From the NCBI RefSeq assembly GCF_900094595.1, contig NZ_FMAD01000003.1, forward strand, positions 532,362 through 596,361: a stretch of 64,000 bases of DNA, given 5' to 3'. The notes below the pieces were generated by a model. It saw nothing but the letters and a program-made list of their open reading frames with translations, made no database searches and was not told where the DNA came from. Both the position numbers and the translations under genes were made by a program. Positions 1-9,817 of this stretch are shown one piece after another. The stretch's first letter is position 1. Every line of letters begins with the position of its first letter. The stretch is from Cupriavidus alkaliphilus. Its GTDB lineage: Bacteria > Pseudomonadota > Gammaproteobacteria > Burkholderiales > Burkholderiaceae.

Positions 1-1
1 C

Positions 2-1123
2 GCGGAGCGCGCCGAGCAGCGCGAGGGCCGTGGCGAACGCCAGGGCCGCCAGCCGCGCCAGCAGGGTGAAGGCCAGGCCACGCCGGCCGTGGCGCGCCAG
101 GCCGAGGCCGTGCCCGGCGAACGCGCCGAGGCGCGCCAGGAAGGCCGTCGCGACCGCAACCAGGAACGCCGCGAGCGCCAGCGCGAACGCCAGCGCGAGC
201 GCAGCGAACTGCGCGAAGCCGAAGCCGGTGAAGCGCCGCAGCCGGAAGCCATCGCTGCCGCCCAGGCCCTGGGCGTGTTGCCCCAGGCCTTGACCGAAGA
301 CACCCAGGCGCGCGCCGACCTGCCGGAAGGCGCCGAAGGTGTCGCCGAGACCGCGGAGACCGCCGAGGGCGAGGAACGCCGCCGCCGCAACCGCCGTGGC
401 CGCAACCGCTATCGCCGCGAACGCGACGAGTCGGTGCAAGGCGTGGCGGGTGAAGACGAAGGCGCCGCCGCCGAAGGCTTCGCCCCGGCCAGCGCCGAAA
501 GCGGCGCGCCGGCCGAGCCTGCGCCGCAGGCGGCCGTCGCCGCGCAGGCCGCGACCGAACCCGTCGAAGCCATCCGCATCGCGGTGCCGGCAGACGTGAC
601 GCCGGCCCCGGCGGCGCAAGCCACCCCGGTGGTCCAGCCGGTGGCCGCGCCAGCTGCCGAACCTGCCGAAGCTGTCACGCCGGTGCCCGTGGCGGTGACC
701 GAGGCCGTTGCTGCGGAAGCCGTCTCCGAGCCTGCGATCAGCGCGGCAGTCGAAACCGCTGCGCCGGTCGTGCCGGCCGCTGCCCCTGCCCCGGTACCCG
801 CACCGGCGCCCGTGCCGGCACCGGTCGCGGCAACCGCTGCGGCGGCCGAGCCGGTCGTTTCGGTCCCGGCCCCTGCCCCGGCTACGGTCCCTGCCGCAGC
901 GCCGGCGTCGCTGGAAAACCTGGAGCCGATGCTGGCCACCGCCGGCCTGCAATGGGTCCATACCGACAGCGACAAGCTGCGCTCGGCCCAGGAAGCCGCC
1001 GCCCGCATCGTGCCCGCCCCGCGCGTGCCGCGCGAGCGCAAGCCGCTGCCGCCGCTGCCCCAGGGCCCGATGATCCTGGTGGAAACCGGCAGCCGCGAAG
1101 TGCAGATGGCATCGCAGCAGTAA
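2..1123 (+). CDS. rne: Ribonuclease E, C-terminal part (5' end outside window)
   Basis: The reading frame is open from the first bases of the window to the TAA at 1121-1123, so this is the 3' part of a gene that starts upstream. The first ~140 codons are dominated by Arg, Glu, Gln and Gly. The next ~180 are Ala/Pro/Val-rich low-complexity sequence, and a short conserved-looking tail (PPLPQGPMILVETGSREVQM) closes the protein. This is the disordered, RNA- and degradosome-binding tail of RNase E, the essential endonuclease for mRNA decay and rRNA/tRNA processing. The catalytic half is not in view, so the name rests on the tail and on the neighbouring moaA, a known Cupriavidus/Ralstonia arrangement. 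A terminator follows 32 bases after the stop. Confidence 0.85.
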   Translation, partial: AERAEQREGRGERQGRQPRQQGEGQATPAVARQAEAVPGERAEARQEGRRDRNQERRERQRERQRERSELREAEAGEAPQPEAIAAAQALGVLPQALTEDTQARADLPEGAEGVAETAETAEGEERRRRNRRGRNRYRRERDESVQGVAGEDEGAAAEGFAPASAESGAPAEPAPQAAVAAQAATEPVEAIRIAVPADVTPAPAAQATPVVQPVAAPAAEPAEAVTPVPVAVTEAVAAEAVSEPAISAAVETAAPVVPAAAPAPVPAPAPVPAPVAATAAAAEPVVSVPAPAPATVPAAAPASLENLEPMLATAGLQWVHTDSDKLRSAQEAAARIVPAPRVPRERKPLPPLPQGPMILVETGSREVQMASQQ

Positions 1124-1155
1124 GCGGCGCCGCTGCGCTGCAGCCAAAGCAAGAA

Positions 1156-1183
1156 GGGGACGGCCTGGCCGTCCCCTTTTTTC
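1156..1183 (+). terminator. Intrinsic terminator after rne
   Basis: A perfect 9-bp stem (GGGGACGGC at 1156-1164 with GCCGTCCCC at 1168-1176) has a 3-base loop and is followed by six Ts. It closes the rne transcript and separates it from moaA. Confidence 0.9.
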
Positions 1184-1360
1184 ATGGGCAAACGGGCGCG
1201 AGGCAAGCGCGGTGAATCCCCCTCATCACCGCGGGATGCGGATGCTCCGCCCCGGCCTCGGCTAGAATGGCAGCAGAATGCATCCGGTCCCCGAGCGCCC
1301 GCGCCACATCGCTTCTTGCGTTGCCGTCGCGCTCCCCGGACGCCGTGCCACCCACAGGCC

Positions 1361-2485
1361 ATGACCGAATCCGTCATCCCGATTTTCGACCTGCGCGACC
1401 ATCGCTACCGCTCGATGAAGCCCAGCATTCCAGGCGACCTGGTTGCGCCGACCGGCCTGGTGGCCGACCGCCGCGGCCGGCCGCTGCACGACCTGCGCAT
1501 CTCGGTGACGGACCGCTGCAACTTCCGCTGCGTCTACTGCATGCCGAAGGAGGTGTTCGACAAGGACTACACCTTCCTGCCGCATTCCGAGCTGTTGAGC
1601 TTCGAGGAGATCGAGCGCACCGCACGCCTGTTCGTTGCCCACGGCGTCGAAAAGATCCGCCTGACCGGCGGCGAACCGCTGCTGCGCAAGAACATCGAGC
1701 ATCTGGTCGAGATGCTGGCGAAGATCGAGACCATATCGGGCAAGCCGCTGGACCTGACCCTGACCACCAACGCCTCGCTGCTGGCACGCAAGGCGCGCGC
1801 GCTGCGCGACGCAGGCCTGACCCGGGTCAGCGTCAGCCTGGACGCGATCGACGATGCCACCTTCCGCCGCATGAATGACGTCGACTTCGCCGTCGCCGAC
1901 GTGCTGCGCGGCATCGAAACCGCGCAGGCCGTGGGCCTGGCGCCGATCAAGGTCAACATGGTGGTCAAGCGCGGCACCAACGACCAGGAAATCGTGCCGG
2001 CGGCGCGCCACTTCCGCCATAGCGGCATCATCCTGCGCTTCATCGAGTTCATGGACGTCGGCGCCAGCAATCACTGGCAGATGGACGAAGTACTGCCGTC
2101 GGCCGAGGTGGTGAAGCGCATCGACGCCGAATTCCCGCTCGAGCCGGTGCAAGCCAACTATACCGGCGAGACCGCCGAACGCTGGCGCTACCGCGACGGC
2201 GCCGGCGAGATCGGCGTGATCTCCAGCGTCACCCACGCCTTCTGCGGCGACTGCAGCCGCATCCGGCTGTCCACCGAAGGCCGGCTCTACCTGTGCCTGT
2301 TCGCCACCGAGGGCTTCGACCTGCGCGCGCTGCTGCGCGGCGGCTACAGCGACCTGGAAATCTCCAACGCGATCGCCCAGGTATGGCAGGGCCGCACCGA
2401 CAACTATTCCGAGCAGCGCAGCGACCCGTCCGTGCGCGCCAGGCGCGCCGAGCGCAAGATCGAGATGTCCTATATCGGCGGCTGA
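1361..2485 (+). CDS. moaA: GTP 3',8-cyclase MoaA (molybdenum cofactor step 1)
   Basis: A 374-aa radical-SAM enzyme that converts GTP to 3',8-cyclo-GTP, the first committed step of molybdopterin synthesis in the cytosol. The radical-SAM cluster motif CxxxCxxC is at Cys53-Cys57-Cys60. The second, C-terminal cluster motif appears as CGDCSRIR followed by another Cys, and the protein ends in the family's Gly-Gly tail (YIGG). The frame is open further upstream, but the ATG at 1361 gives the usual family length and has CAGG just before it. It is the first gene of a moaA-mobA-moeA group on the plus strand, with mobA starting 20 bases after its stop. Confidence 0.95.
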   Translation: MTESVIPIFDLRDHRYRSMKPSIPGDLVAPTGLVADRRGRPLHDLRISVTDRCNFRCVYCMPKEVFDKDYTFLPHSELLSFEEIERTARLFVAHGVEKIRLTGGEPLLRKNIEHLVEMLAKIETISGKPLDLTLTTNASLLARKARALRDAGLTRVSVSLDAIDDATFRRMNDVDFAVADVLRGIETAQAVGLAPIKVNMVVKRGTNDQEIVPAARHFRHSGIILRFIEFMDVGASNHWQMDEVLPSAEVVKRIDAEFPLEPVQANYTGETAERWRYRDGAGEIGVISSVTHAFCGDCSRIRLSTEGRLYLCLFATEGFDLRALLRGGYSDLEISNAIAQVWQGRTDNYSEQRSDPSVRARRAERKIEMSYIGG

Positions 2486-2505
2486 ACCCGCCGCACAACC
2501 CATCC

Positions 2506-3105
2506 ATGATTGCACGCGACGACATCACCGGCCTGATCCTCGCAGGCGGCAGGGGCAGCCGCATGGGCGGCACCGACAAGGGCCTGCAGCCGCTGCAGGG
2601 CACGCCGATGGCCATGCACACGATGATGCGGCTGACGCCCCAAGTGGGCGCGCTGATGATCAACGCCAACCGCAACCTGGCGGCCTATGAGTCCTTCGGC
2701 GTGCCGGTCTACACCGACAGCGTGCCCGACTTCGCCGGCCCGCTGGCCGGGATGCTGGCCGGCCTGGAACAGTGCAGCACCCCATGGATGGTGACGGCGC
2801 CGTGCGACTCGCCGTTCCTGCCGACCGACCTGGTGGCGCGCCTGGCGCAAGCGATCGAGGCCGAAGGCGCCGAGCTGGCGATCCCGGTCACGCTGGACCA
2901 GGACGGGCAGCGCCAGACCCAGCCGGTGTTCTGCCTGATGCCGGTCAGTGCGCTCGACAGCCTGGTGGCTTATCTTTCCGGGGGCGGCCGCAAGATCGAG
3001 ACCTGGGCCGCCTCGCACCGGCTGGCCGAAGTGCTGTTCGACGACGCCGCGGCCTTTGCCAATATCAACACCCTGGACGAACTGCGCGCGCACGAAGCAC
3101 GCTGA
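2506..3105 (+). CDS. mobA: Molybdenum cofactor guanylyltransferase MobA
   Basis: A 199-aa nucleotidyltransferase that attaches GMP to Mo-molybdopterin, making the guanine dinucleotide form used by DMSO-reductase-family enzymes such as nitrate reductase and formate dehydrogenase. The N-terminal nucleotide-binding signature [14 protein letters not shown] lies at about residues 12-25. [15 protein letters not shown], typical of MobA, lies near residue 75. The length is normal for the family. The start at 2506 is the first ATG after the moaA stop, and the short gap supports co-transcription with moaA and moeA. Confidence 0.94.
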   Translation: MIARDDITGLILAGGRGSRMGGTDKGLQPLQGTPMAMHTMMRLTPQVGALMINANRNLAAYESFGVPVYTDSVPDFAGPLAGMLAGLEQCSTPWMVTAPCDSPFLPTDLVARLAQAIEAEGAELAIPVTLDQDGQRQTQPVFCLMPVSALDSLVAYLSGGGRKIETWAASHRLAEVLFDDAAAFANINTLDELRAHEAR

Positions 3106-3141
3106 ATCCCTGCCCCAGCCATCGCCGACCGCCGAGCCGCC

Positions 3142-4440
3142 ATGCCATCGCTGCAATCCGTCATTTCCTGCCTGTCCGACTACGACCCCACCGCGCTGCC
3201 GGTGGACCAGGCCAACCGCATCATTGGCGAGGTGGTCGAGCCGGTACGCGGCATCGAGCAGCTGCCGATACGCAGCGCGCTGGACCGGGTGCTGGCCGAG
3301 GACATCGTCTCGACCATCGACGTGCCGGCGCATGACAACTCGGCGATGGACGGCTATGCCTTCCACGGTGCGGCCCTGGCCGCGGCGCAGACCGCCACGG
3401 TCGAGCTCGAGGTGATCGGCAGCGCGCTGGCGGGCGCTGCCGGCGCGCTGGCCCCCACCGCCGTGCAGGCGGTGCGCATCATGACCGGCGCGGTGATGCC
3501 GGCCGGCTGCGATACGGTGGTGCCGCAGGAATTTGTCGAAACCGTCGCCGGCGGCGCGCGCATCCGCTTTGCCGCGGACTGCGTCCGTATCGGCGACAAC
3601 CGGCGCCTGCGCGGCGAAGACCTGGCCCGTGGCCAGGCGGCGCTGCAGGCGGGTCGGATCCTGCAGCCGGCCGACCTCGGCCTGCTGGCGTCGCTGGGCG
3701 TGGCCGAGGTGCGCGTGCGCAGGCGCCTGCGCGTGGCGTTCTTCTCCACCGGCGACGAGCTGCGCTCGATCGGCGAACCGCTCGACCCCGGCTGCGTCTA
3801 CGACTCCAACCGCTACACGCTGCACGGCATGCTGCGCCGGATGAACGTGGACCTGCTCGACATGGGCGTGGTGCGCGACGATCCCGAGTCGCTCGAAGCC
3901 GCTTTCCGCACCGCCTGCGAGAGCGCCGACGCGGTCATCACCTCGGGCGGGGTCTCGGTCGGCGAGGCCGACTACACCAAGCAGATCATGGCGCGCCTGG
4001 GCGATGTCACGTTCTGGAAGATCGCCATGCGCCCGGGCCGGCCGATGGCCTTCGGGCGCATCCAGGCCGACGGCGCGGGCGCGCACTCGGCCCTGCTGTT
4101 CGGCCTGCCCGGCAATCCGGTGGCGGTGATGGTCACCTTCTACCATTTCGTGCGCGCGGCGCTGCACCGGCTGATGGGCGCGACGGTGCCGCCGCTGCCG
4201 CTGCTGCGCGTGCGCAGCGCGCAGGCGATCCGCAAGAAGCCGGGGCGCACCGAGTACCAGCGCGGCATCCTGGCGCGCGCCGGCGACGGCGAGTGGGAAG
4301 TGCGCATCACCGGCCAGCAGGGCTCCGGCGTGCTGCGCTCGATGAGCGAGGCCAACTGCTTTATCGTGCTTGGCCACCAGCAGGACTCGGTCAAGGCCGG
4401 CGACGCGGTCGAGGTAATGCTGTTCGACGGGCTGGTTTGA
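3142..4440 (+). CDS. moeA: Molybdopterin molybdenumtransferase MoeA
   Basis: A 432-aa protein that inserts molybdate into adenylylated molybdopterin, the last step of basic cofactor assembly. Family motifs are visible in order: NSAMDGYA (66-73), STGDEL (202-207), TSGGVSVGEADY (267-278) and GLPGNP (321-326). It is the third gene of the moaA-mobA-moeA group, 36 bases after mobA. Together the three supply early, metal-insertion and nucleotide-attachment steps. The middle genes (moaC/D/E, mog) are not in this window. Confidence 0.95.
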   Translation: MPSLQSVISCLSDYDPTALPVDQANRIIGEVVEPVRGIEQLPIRSALDRVLAEDIVSTIDVPAHDNSAMDGYAFHGAALAAAQTATVELEVIGSALAGAAGALAPTAVQAVRIMTGAVMPAGCDTVVPQEFVETVAGGARIRFAADCVRIGDNRRLRGEDLARGQAALQAGRILQPADLGLLASLGVAEVRVRRRLRVAFFSTGDELRSIGEPLDPGCVYDSNRYTLHGMLRRMNVDLLDMGVVRDDPESLEAAFRTACESADAVITSGGVSVGEADYTKQIMARLGDVTFWKIAMRPGRPMAFGRIQADGAGAHSALLFGLPGNPVAVMVTFYHFVRAALHRLMGATVPPLPLLRVRSAQAIRKKPGRTEYQRGILARAGDGEWEVRITGQQGSGVLRSMSEANCFIVLGHQQDSVKAGDAVEVMLFDGLV

Positions 4441-4633
4441 GCGGTACGGCGGGGGCCGCGGGCAACCATTCGCTACGCGATCGTAGCAATGTGTCGTTTT
4501 TGTGCTGCACATTTGCCGCCACGGCACCGTTGCCGCCGGGCTTTCGGCAGCCCCGCGGCCGCCGGGCTATGCTTGGCATCGGCCAATCGCTACACTTGGC
4601 GCACGATTCAGAAACATTCGAGTATCCCCCGTC

Positions 4634-4915
4634 ATGAATCAGGAGATTGCGTACCTCCACCCCGTCAAGACCGCCCGCGCGCTGGTGCTGGTCTACCTGT
4701 GCTTCTCCCTGCCGATCGTGTCGCTGGGCCTGTTCGTCACCTTCGTCCGCTATGGTGACCTGCCGGCGATCACGGTCTTCAGCGCGATCATCCTCAATGC
4801 GCTGATCGGCTTCGGCCTGCTGTGGCTGGCTTGCAAGGCCTACAACTGGGTGGCCGCCCGCTTCGGCGGCATCGAAGTCCACGTGCGCGAGCTGTCTCCC
4901 GAAGAAGACCGCTGA
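4634..4915 (+). CDS. Small two-helix inner-membrane protein, function unknown
   Basis: A 93-aa hydrophobic protein with two predicted membrane helices, roughly residues 16-41 and 48-72, and a short charged tail ending SPEEDR. I do not recognise a functional domain. The ATG at 4634 was chosen over an upstream in-frame start because the upstream part reads as non-coding and its removal gives a clean N-terminus. It stands alone between moeA and the convergent rmuC. Confidence 0.7.
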   Translation: MNQEIAYLHPVKTARALVLVYLCFSLPIVSLGLFVTFVRYGDLPAITVFSAIILNALIGFGLLWLACKAYNWVAARFGGIEVHVRELSPEEDR

Positions 4916-4933
4916 ACGGCCCCCTGCCGGTGC

Positions 4934-4960
4934 CGGCCGGGCGCCAGACCGGCCGCTTTT
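4934..4960 (+). terminator. Probable terminator after the small membrane protein
   Basis: A 7-bp stem (CGGCCGG 4934-4940 with CCGGCCG 4949-4955) has an 8-base loop and four Ts close by. It sits in the 76-base gap between convergent genes. It is a modest signal. Confidence 0.45.
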
Positions 4961-4991
4961 CCAGCTTTCCCCCGACACCTGCCCGGCCCGC

Positions 4992-6500
4992 TCAGGCCCG
5001 GCTGTTTTCCGCGTTATCGGTGCTTGCCACGCTTTCCGACGTGCCGTCCGCCGCCGCTTCCAGGCCGAGCCCGAGCAGCTGCTGCGCGGCTTCACCCGGC
5101 AGCGCTTCCACCGTGCGCAGCTTGCGCGCCATCTGCCGCGTGCGCACTTCCGCCTGCTCGATATTGCGCGCGGCGCGCTCGAGCGTATCGCGGGTCTTGG
5201 CCAGCACGTCGCCGAACTTGCCGAATTCGGTCTTGACGGCGCCCAGCACTTCCCACACCTCGCTCGAGCGCTTTTCCAGCGCCAGCGTGCGGAATCCCAT
5301 CTGCAGGCTGTTCAGCAGCGCGGTCAGCGTGGTCGGGCCGGCCACGGTCACGCGATAGTCGCGCTGCAGCTGATCGGTCAGGCCAGGACGGCGCAGCACC
5401 TCGGCATAGAGCCCTTCGGTCGGCAGGAACAGGATGGCGAAGTCCGTGGTCTGCGGCGGCGCCAGGTATTTTTCAGCGATGGTCTGGGCTTCGCGCCGCA
5501 GTGCCGTTTCGAGTTCGCGGCCGAACGCCAGCACGCCGTCCGGATCGCCGCGCTCCTGTGCGTCGACCAGGCGCTCGTACTGTTCCTTGGGAAACTTGGC
5601 GTCGACCGGCAGCCAGACCGGCGCGTTGTCCGCGCCCGCCGCCTTGCCGGGCAGGCGGATGGCAAACTCCACGCGCGCGCCCGAGTTGCGCACGGTCTCG
5701 ACGTTCTTGCCGTATTGCTCCGGCGTCAGCATCTGCTCCAGCAGCATCTCCAGCTGCACCTCGCCCCAGGTGCCGCGCGACTTGACGTTGGTCAGCACCT
5801 TCTTCAGGTCGCCCACGCCCTGTGCCAGCACCTGCATCTCGCCCAGGCCGCGATGCACCTGCTCGAGGCGGTCCGACACCAGCCGGAACGATTCGCCCAG
5901 CCGCTGCTCCAGCGTCGCGTGCAGCTTCTCGTCGACGGTGCGGCGCATTTCCTCGAGCTTGGCGGCATTGTTGGCTTCGATGTCCTGCAGCTTCTGCTCC
6001 AGCGTGGCGCGGACCTCGGCCAGGCGCCGCTCGTTGGCCTCGGACAGCTGCGCCAGCTGCTGCTGCAGGCCGTCGCCGAAGCGGCGCAGCGTGCCGGCCT
6101 GCTCGTCGCGCGCCTGCTGGGACTGCAGCATCAGGTGCTGGCGGACCTGTTCCAGTTGCTGGGTGTTGGTCTCGGTCAGCTTGGCCAGCTGCTGCGCGAA
6201 GGTGTCGATCTGGTTGTTCTGCAGGGTGGCGATGCCGGTCAGCTGCGACGACAGCGCCTGCTGGAAGCGCAGCATCTGCTGCGCCGACTCGCCGCGGCTG
6301 CCGCGCGCGGCCTCGGCCACCTCGGTGCGCACCTCGCGCTCCAGCCGCTCCATGCCGCGCGCGTGCTCCAGCCGCATCTCGTCGAGCTGCCGCGCCATGC
6401 CGGCGCCGGATGACCCGGCCTGCTGGCGCAGCAACACGATGACCAGCAGCACGACCGCGAGCAGCGCCGCGGCCAGCGTCAGGAACGGAATCAGGGTCAT
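4992..6500 (-). CDS. rmuC: DNA recombination protein RmuC
   Basis: A 502-aa protein with one N-terminal membrane helix (about residues 5-24). A long coiled-coil of Gln/Glu/Arg-rich heptads follows to about residue 240, and the C-terminal RmuC nuclease-like domain includes WGEVQLEMLLEQMLTPEQY and the LPTEGLYAEVLRRPGL stretch. In E. coli RmuC limits recombination at inverted repeats; its biochemical activity is inferred from its restriction-endonuclease-like fold. The gene ends 9 bases short of the next minus-strand stop upstream, so it is probably co-transcribed with the dehydrogenase gene. Confidence 0.92.
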   Translation of the reverse strand: MTLIPFLTLAAALLAVVLLVIVLLRQQAGSSGAGMARQLDEMRLEHARGMERLEREVRTEVAEAARGSRGESAQQMLRFQQALSSQLTGIATLQNNQIDTFAQQLAKLTETNTQQLEQVRQHLMLQSQQARDEQAGTLRRFGDGLQQQLAQLSEANERRLAEVRATLEQKLQDIEANNAAKLEEMRRTVDEKLHATLEQRLGESFRLVSDRLEQVHRGLGEMQVLAQGVGDLKKVLTNVKSRGTWGEVQLEMLLEQMLTPEQYGKNVETVRNSGARVEFAIRLPGKAAGADNAPVWLPVDAKFPKEQYERLVDAQERGDPDGVLAFGRELETALRREAQTIAEKYLAPPQTTDFAILFLPTEGLYAEVLRRPGLTDQLQRDYRVTVAGPTTLTALLNSLQMGFRTLALEKRSSEVWEVLGAVKTEFGKFGDVLAKTRDTLERAARNIEQAEVRTRQMARKLRTVEALPGEAAQQLLGLGLEAAADGTSESVASTDNAENSRA

Positions 6501-6509
6501 GCGAAAACC

Positions 6510-7505
6510 TCAGCGGCGATGCGCCATCACTTCAGGGTTGATCACGGTGGGCGGATGGCCGGCCTGCGGGCCCTGGTCGAGCGCCGCGATCAGGTTGTCG
6601 GCCGCAAGCATGGCCATGGCGCGGCGGGTTTTCTCGGACGCGCTGGCGATATGCGGCGTCAGTACGACGTTGGGCACCGTCAGCAGGTCCGGATGGACGG
6701 CCGGTTCGCCTTCGAACACATCCAGGCCGGCGCCGAAGATGCGCTTGTCGCGCAGTGCCTGTGCCAGCGCGGCATCGTCGACGATGCCGCCCCGCGCCAG
6801 GTTCACCAGCGTCGCGGTGGGCTTCATCAGCGCCAGCTCGGCGGCGCCGATGGCATGGTGGCTCTGGGGGCCGTACGGCAGCACCAGCAGCAGGTGGTCG
6901 GACTGGCGCAGCAGGTCTTCCTTGCTGACATAGCGGGCGTTGAGCGCACGCTCGGTCTCCGCCGGCAACTGGCTGCGGTTGTGGTACAGCACCTGCATGC
7001 CAAACCCTCCCGCACGCCGTGCCAGTGCCTGGCCGATGCGGCCCATGCCCAGGATGCCCACGGTGCTGCCGTACAGGTCCATGCCGACCAGCATGTCGTA
7101 GCTCCAGCGCTGCCACTTGCCGGCGCGCAGGTAGTGCTCGGCCTCGGTGACGCGGCGCGCGGTTGCCATCAGCAGGGCCCAGCCGAAATCGGCTGTGGTC
7201 TCCGTCAGCACATCCGGCGTATTGGTGGCGACGATGCCCGCGGCCGTCAGCGCCGGCAGGTCCAGGTTGTTGTAGCCGACCGCCATGTTGCACACCGCGC
7301 GCAGCGCCGGCAGCCCGGCGATGACGCCGGCGTCGATGCGGTCGGCGGCATTGGCCAGCACGCCGGCCTTGCCCGCCAGCCGCGCCTTCAGCGCGGCGGC
7401 GTCGAGCACCGCGTCCTGCTGGTTGTCGTCGACATCGAAATACTGCGCCAGGTGCGCGATGACTTCGGGATAGATGGCGCGGGTAACCAGGACGGACGGC
7501 TTCAT
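6510..7505 (-). CDS. D-2-hydroxyacid dehydrogenase (glyoxylate/hydroxypyruvate reductase-like)
   Basis: A 331-aa NAD(P)-dependent dehydrogenase of the D-isomer 2-hydroxyacid family. The Rossmann motif GMGRIG is at 153-158. The catalytic triad of the family is present: Arg238 (in NLARGG), Glu267 (in DVFEGEP) and His285 (in TPHI). Overall pattern and length resemble GhrB/glyoxylate reductase, which reduces glyoxylate or hydroxypyruvate, but substrate choice cannot be read from sequence alone. It lies 9 bases upstream of rmuC and 4 bases downstream of the transporter gene on the same strand. Confidence 0.88.
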   Translation of the reverse strand: MKPSVLVTRAIYPEVIAHLAQYFDVDDNQQDAVLDAAALKARLAGKAGVLANAADRIDAGVIAGLPALRAVCNMAVGYNNLDLPALTAAGIVATNTPDVLTETTADFGWALLMATARRVTEAEHYLRAGKWQRWSYDMLVGMDLYGSTVGILGMGRIGQALARRAGGFGMQVLYHNRSQLPAETERALNARYVSKEDLLRQSDHLLLVLPYGPQSHHAIGAAELALMKPTATLVNLARGGIVDDAALAQALRDKRIFGAGLDVFEGEPAVHPDLLTVPNVVLTPHIASASEKTRRAMAMLAADNLIAALDQGPQAGHPPTVINPEVMAHRR

Positions 7506-7509
7506 GGCA

Positions 7510-8928
7510 TCAGATATGGAAGAAGAGGAAGGTCATGATGACGAACAGCGGCATCAGGAAAATGCCCGAATACAGCATGTAGCCGAAAAAGCTCGGCATG
7601 CGCACGCCGCGGTTTTCGGCGATGGCCTTGACCATCAGGTTGGGCGCATTGCCAATATAGGTGTTGGCGCCCATGAACACCGCGCCGGCCGAGATCGCGG
7701 CCAGCGTCGAGGCATCGCGCGTCATCAGCGTGGCGGGGTCGCCACCGGCGGTATTGAAGAACACCAGGTAGGTCGGCGCGTTGTCGAGGAAGGACGACAG
7801 CACGCCGGTCGCCCAGAAATACATGCTGTCGACCGGCTGGCCGTTGGCGTCGCTGACCGCGCGGATCACTCCCGAGAAGGCACCGTCGGTACCCGCCTTC
7901 AGCATGGCGATGACCGGGATGATGGTCAGGAAGATGCCGGCGAACAGCTTGCCCACCTCGAGAATGGGCTCCCAGTTGAATTCATTGCCCACGCGCGCCG
8001 CCTGCGGCGTGACCAGCAGCGACACCACCGCCACCACTACCAGCAGTGCGTCGCGCACCGCGGCCTGCAGCGGCACCTCGGTGCCCATGAGGTCGAACGA
8101 GATCCCCGGCTTCCACAGCCCGCTCATCAGCACCAGGCAGACCACGGCCAGCAGCAGTACGAAGTTGAACTTGCCTTCGATCATGATGCTGCCCGAATCC
8201 GGGGTCGGATCGACCGGCAGTTGCTCTTCCTTGTTGCGGTAGTAGTGCCGGTCGACCAGGTAGAACACCAGCAGCAGCACCGCGCAGATAAAGAGCGTTT
8301 CCGGGAAGATGTTGCGCAGGGTCCAGAAGAAGTCGACGCCCTTCAGGAAGCCCAGGAACAGCGGCGGGTCGCCCAGCGGCGTCAGCGAGCCGCCGGCGTT
8401 GGCCACCAGGAAGATAAAGAACACCACCACGTGCGCCACGTGGCGGCGGTTGTCATTGGCGCGCAGCAGCGGCCGGATCAGCAGCATGGCCGCGCCGGTG
8501 GTGCCCATGAAGCTCGCCAGGAACGTGCCCAGCGCCAGGATGCCGGTATTGAGCCCGGGCGTGCCGTGCAGGTTGCCGCGCACGCAGATGCCACCGGCAA
8601 CGATATAGAGCGTGGTGATCAGCGCGATGAACGGAATGTACTCGGCCAGCAGCGCGTGCACGGTGCTGACGGCGGCGGCATGCGCGCCGAACACGAACGC
8701 GAACGGCAGCAGGAACAGCAGCCCCCACCCGGCGGCGATCTTGCCGTAATGGTGGTGCCAGAACTTCGGCCCCAGCAGCGGCCACAGCGCGATCGACAGC
8801 AGGATGCCGGCAAAGGGCAGCCCCCACAGCGGCGACAGCGACGCCCCGTCGAGATCGGCGGCATGGCCTGCGGCGGGAAAGGCGGCCAGCATGGCCAGCA
8901 GTGGCAACAGCACGGGGGCACGTCGCAT
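7510..8928 (-). CDS. NhaD/CitMHS-type ion transporter (sodium:proton antiporter family)
   Basis: A 472-aa polytopic inner-membrane protein with a cleavable-looking N-terminal segment (ending in AAGHAA) and about a dozen hydrophobic helices. Two Asn/Asp-containing re-entrant motifs stand out: NAGGSLTPLGDPPLF in the first half and FLDNAPTYL plus MGANTYIGNAPNLM in the second. These are hallmarks of the ion-transporter superfamily that includes NhaD sodium/proton antiporters and ArsB/citrate carriers. I cannot tell the substrate from sequence. It is transcribed with the 2-hydroxyacid dehydrogenase (4-base gap), which may hint at organic-acid metabolism. Confidence 0.82.
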   Translation of the reverse strand: MRRAPVLLPLLAMLAAFPAAGHAADLDGASLSPLWGLPFAGILLSIALWPLLGPKFWHHHYGKIAAGWGLLFLLPFAFVFGAHAAAVSTVHALLAEYIPFIALITTLYIVAGGICVRGNLHGTPGLNTGILALGTFLASFMGTTGAAMLLIRPLLRANDNRRHVAHVVVFFIFLVANAGGSLTPLGDPPLFLGFLKGVDFFWTLRNIFPETLFICAVLLLVFYLVDRHYYRNKEEQLPVDPTPDSGSIMIEGKFNFVLLLAVVCLVLMSGLWKPGISFDLMGTEVPLQAAVRDALLVVVAVVSLLVTPQAARVGNEFNWEPILEVGKLFAGIFLTIIPVIAMLKAGTDGAFSGVIRAVSDANGQPVDSMYFWATGVLSSFLDNAPTYLVFFNTAGGDPATLMTRDASTLAAISAGAVFMGANTYIGNAPNLMVKAIAENRGVRMPSFFGYMLYSGIFLMPLFVIMTFLFFHI

Positions 8929-9086
8929 CAGGCAGGATCTCCTCGAACAATGCAGCGGTCATGGGCGCGCGCGGCGCGATGCCAAAGCGCGCGGGCAAGC
9001 CTGCAAGTGTAATGCAAGGCCCTGCCGCGCTTCCCCTTGCGGCGTGCATTTTCGGATTGCGGCGCGCCGGGTTCGCGCCACGCAGA

Positions 9087-9773
9087 TCAGGCCGACTCGA
9101 CCAGGATCACATGCACACGGTACGGGCCGTGGGCGCCCAGCACGATGGTCTGCTCGATATCGCCGGTGCGCGAGGGTCCGCTGATGATGTTGGTGGCGCG
9201 CGGAAGTTCGCCGCGCTCGCTGCGCACCAGCGCAAACGCATCTTCCAGCCCGGCGACGATGCGCGAGCGCGGCACCACCGCGACATGGGTCTCGGGCAGC
9301 AGCGCGGCCGAGGCGAAGGTGGCCGGGCCGGACAGCAGCATCAGCGAGCCGGTCTCGGCAATCGCGCAGAAGCAGCCGGTAATGCCGACCAGGTCGCCAT
9401 GCTCGCGGTCGGCCACGGCATCGCGCACCGGCGGGCGGCACTCCACCGCCAGCCCTGCGTCCTGCCACGGCAAGCGGTCAAATTCATCCCACGCGACCGC
9501 GCGGCGCACCAGCCCCAAGCTGTCGAGATATCGCACCGTGGCGGCGGGCACGTCGGCCAGGGTCGCGACGCGGTCCACGGTCGAGGCCATGCGCTGCGCC
9601 TGCGCCAGGAAGGCTTCGGCCAGGTCGGGCGCGGCGGCCGGACGCGGGCCCTGCGGGTGGCGGGCCAGGTAATCGGCAACGGCGCCACGCTCGCCCGCGC
9701 TCGGCCGGGCCGCCCTGCCCTGGGCGGCTCGGATACGGGCAAAGATGCGGTCGCGGGCGTCGTTGGTTTCCAT
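9087..9773 (-). CDS. lutC: LutC/YkgG-type LUD-domain protein
   Basis: A 228-aa protein of the LUD family. Its C-terminal half carries the family signatures ETGSLMLLSGP, THVAVVPRSRIV and SGPSRTGDIEQTIVLG. In Bacillus and many proteobacteria LutC works with the iron-sulfur proteins LutA and LutB in NAD-independent L-lactate oxidation. Here no lutA or lutB is adjacent: the neighbours are pncB and an ion transporter. Either the partners lie elsewhere or the protein has another role. The start at 9773 has AGG a few bases upstream. Confidence 0.85.
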   Translation of the reverse strand: METNDARDRIFARIRAAQGRAARPSAGERGAVADYLARHPQGPRPAAAPDLAEAFLAQAQRMASTVDRVATLADVPAATVRYLDSLGLVRRAVAWDEFDRLPWQDAGLAVECRPPVRDAVADREHGDLVGITGCFCAIAETGSLMLLSGPATFASAALLPETHVAVVPRSRIVAGLEDAFALVRSERGELPRATNIISGPSRTGDIEQTIVLGAHGPYRVHVILVESA

Positions 9774-9817
9774 GGGGCCTGGCTTGGGGTGGCAGTGCGC
9801 AAAGGCGCGATGCGGCG

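Noticed and set aside
1184..1360. In-frame upstream extension of moaA and a possible molybdenum-cofactor riboswitch
   Set aside because: The upstream codons have no homology-like features and overlap the rne terminator region. The short hairpin at 1209-1232 lacks the size and conserved parts of the Moco RNA motif.
4472..4500. Hairpin GCTACG/CGTAGC after moeA followed by a T-run
   Set aside because: The stem is only 6 bp and the Ts start about eight bases later, too weak to call a terminator.
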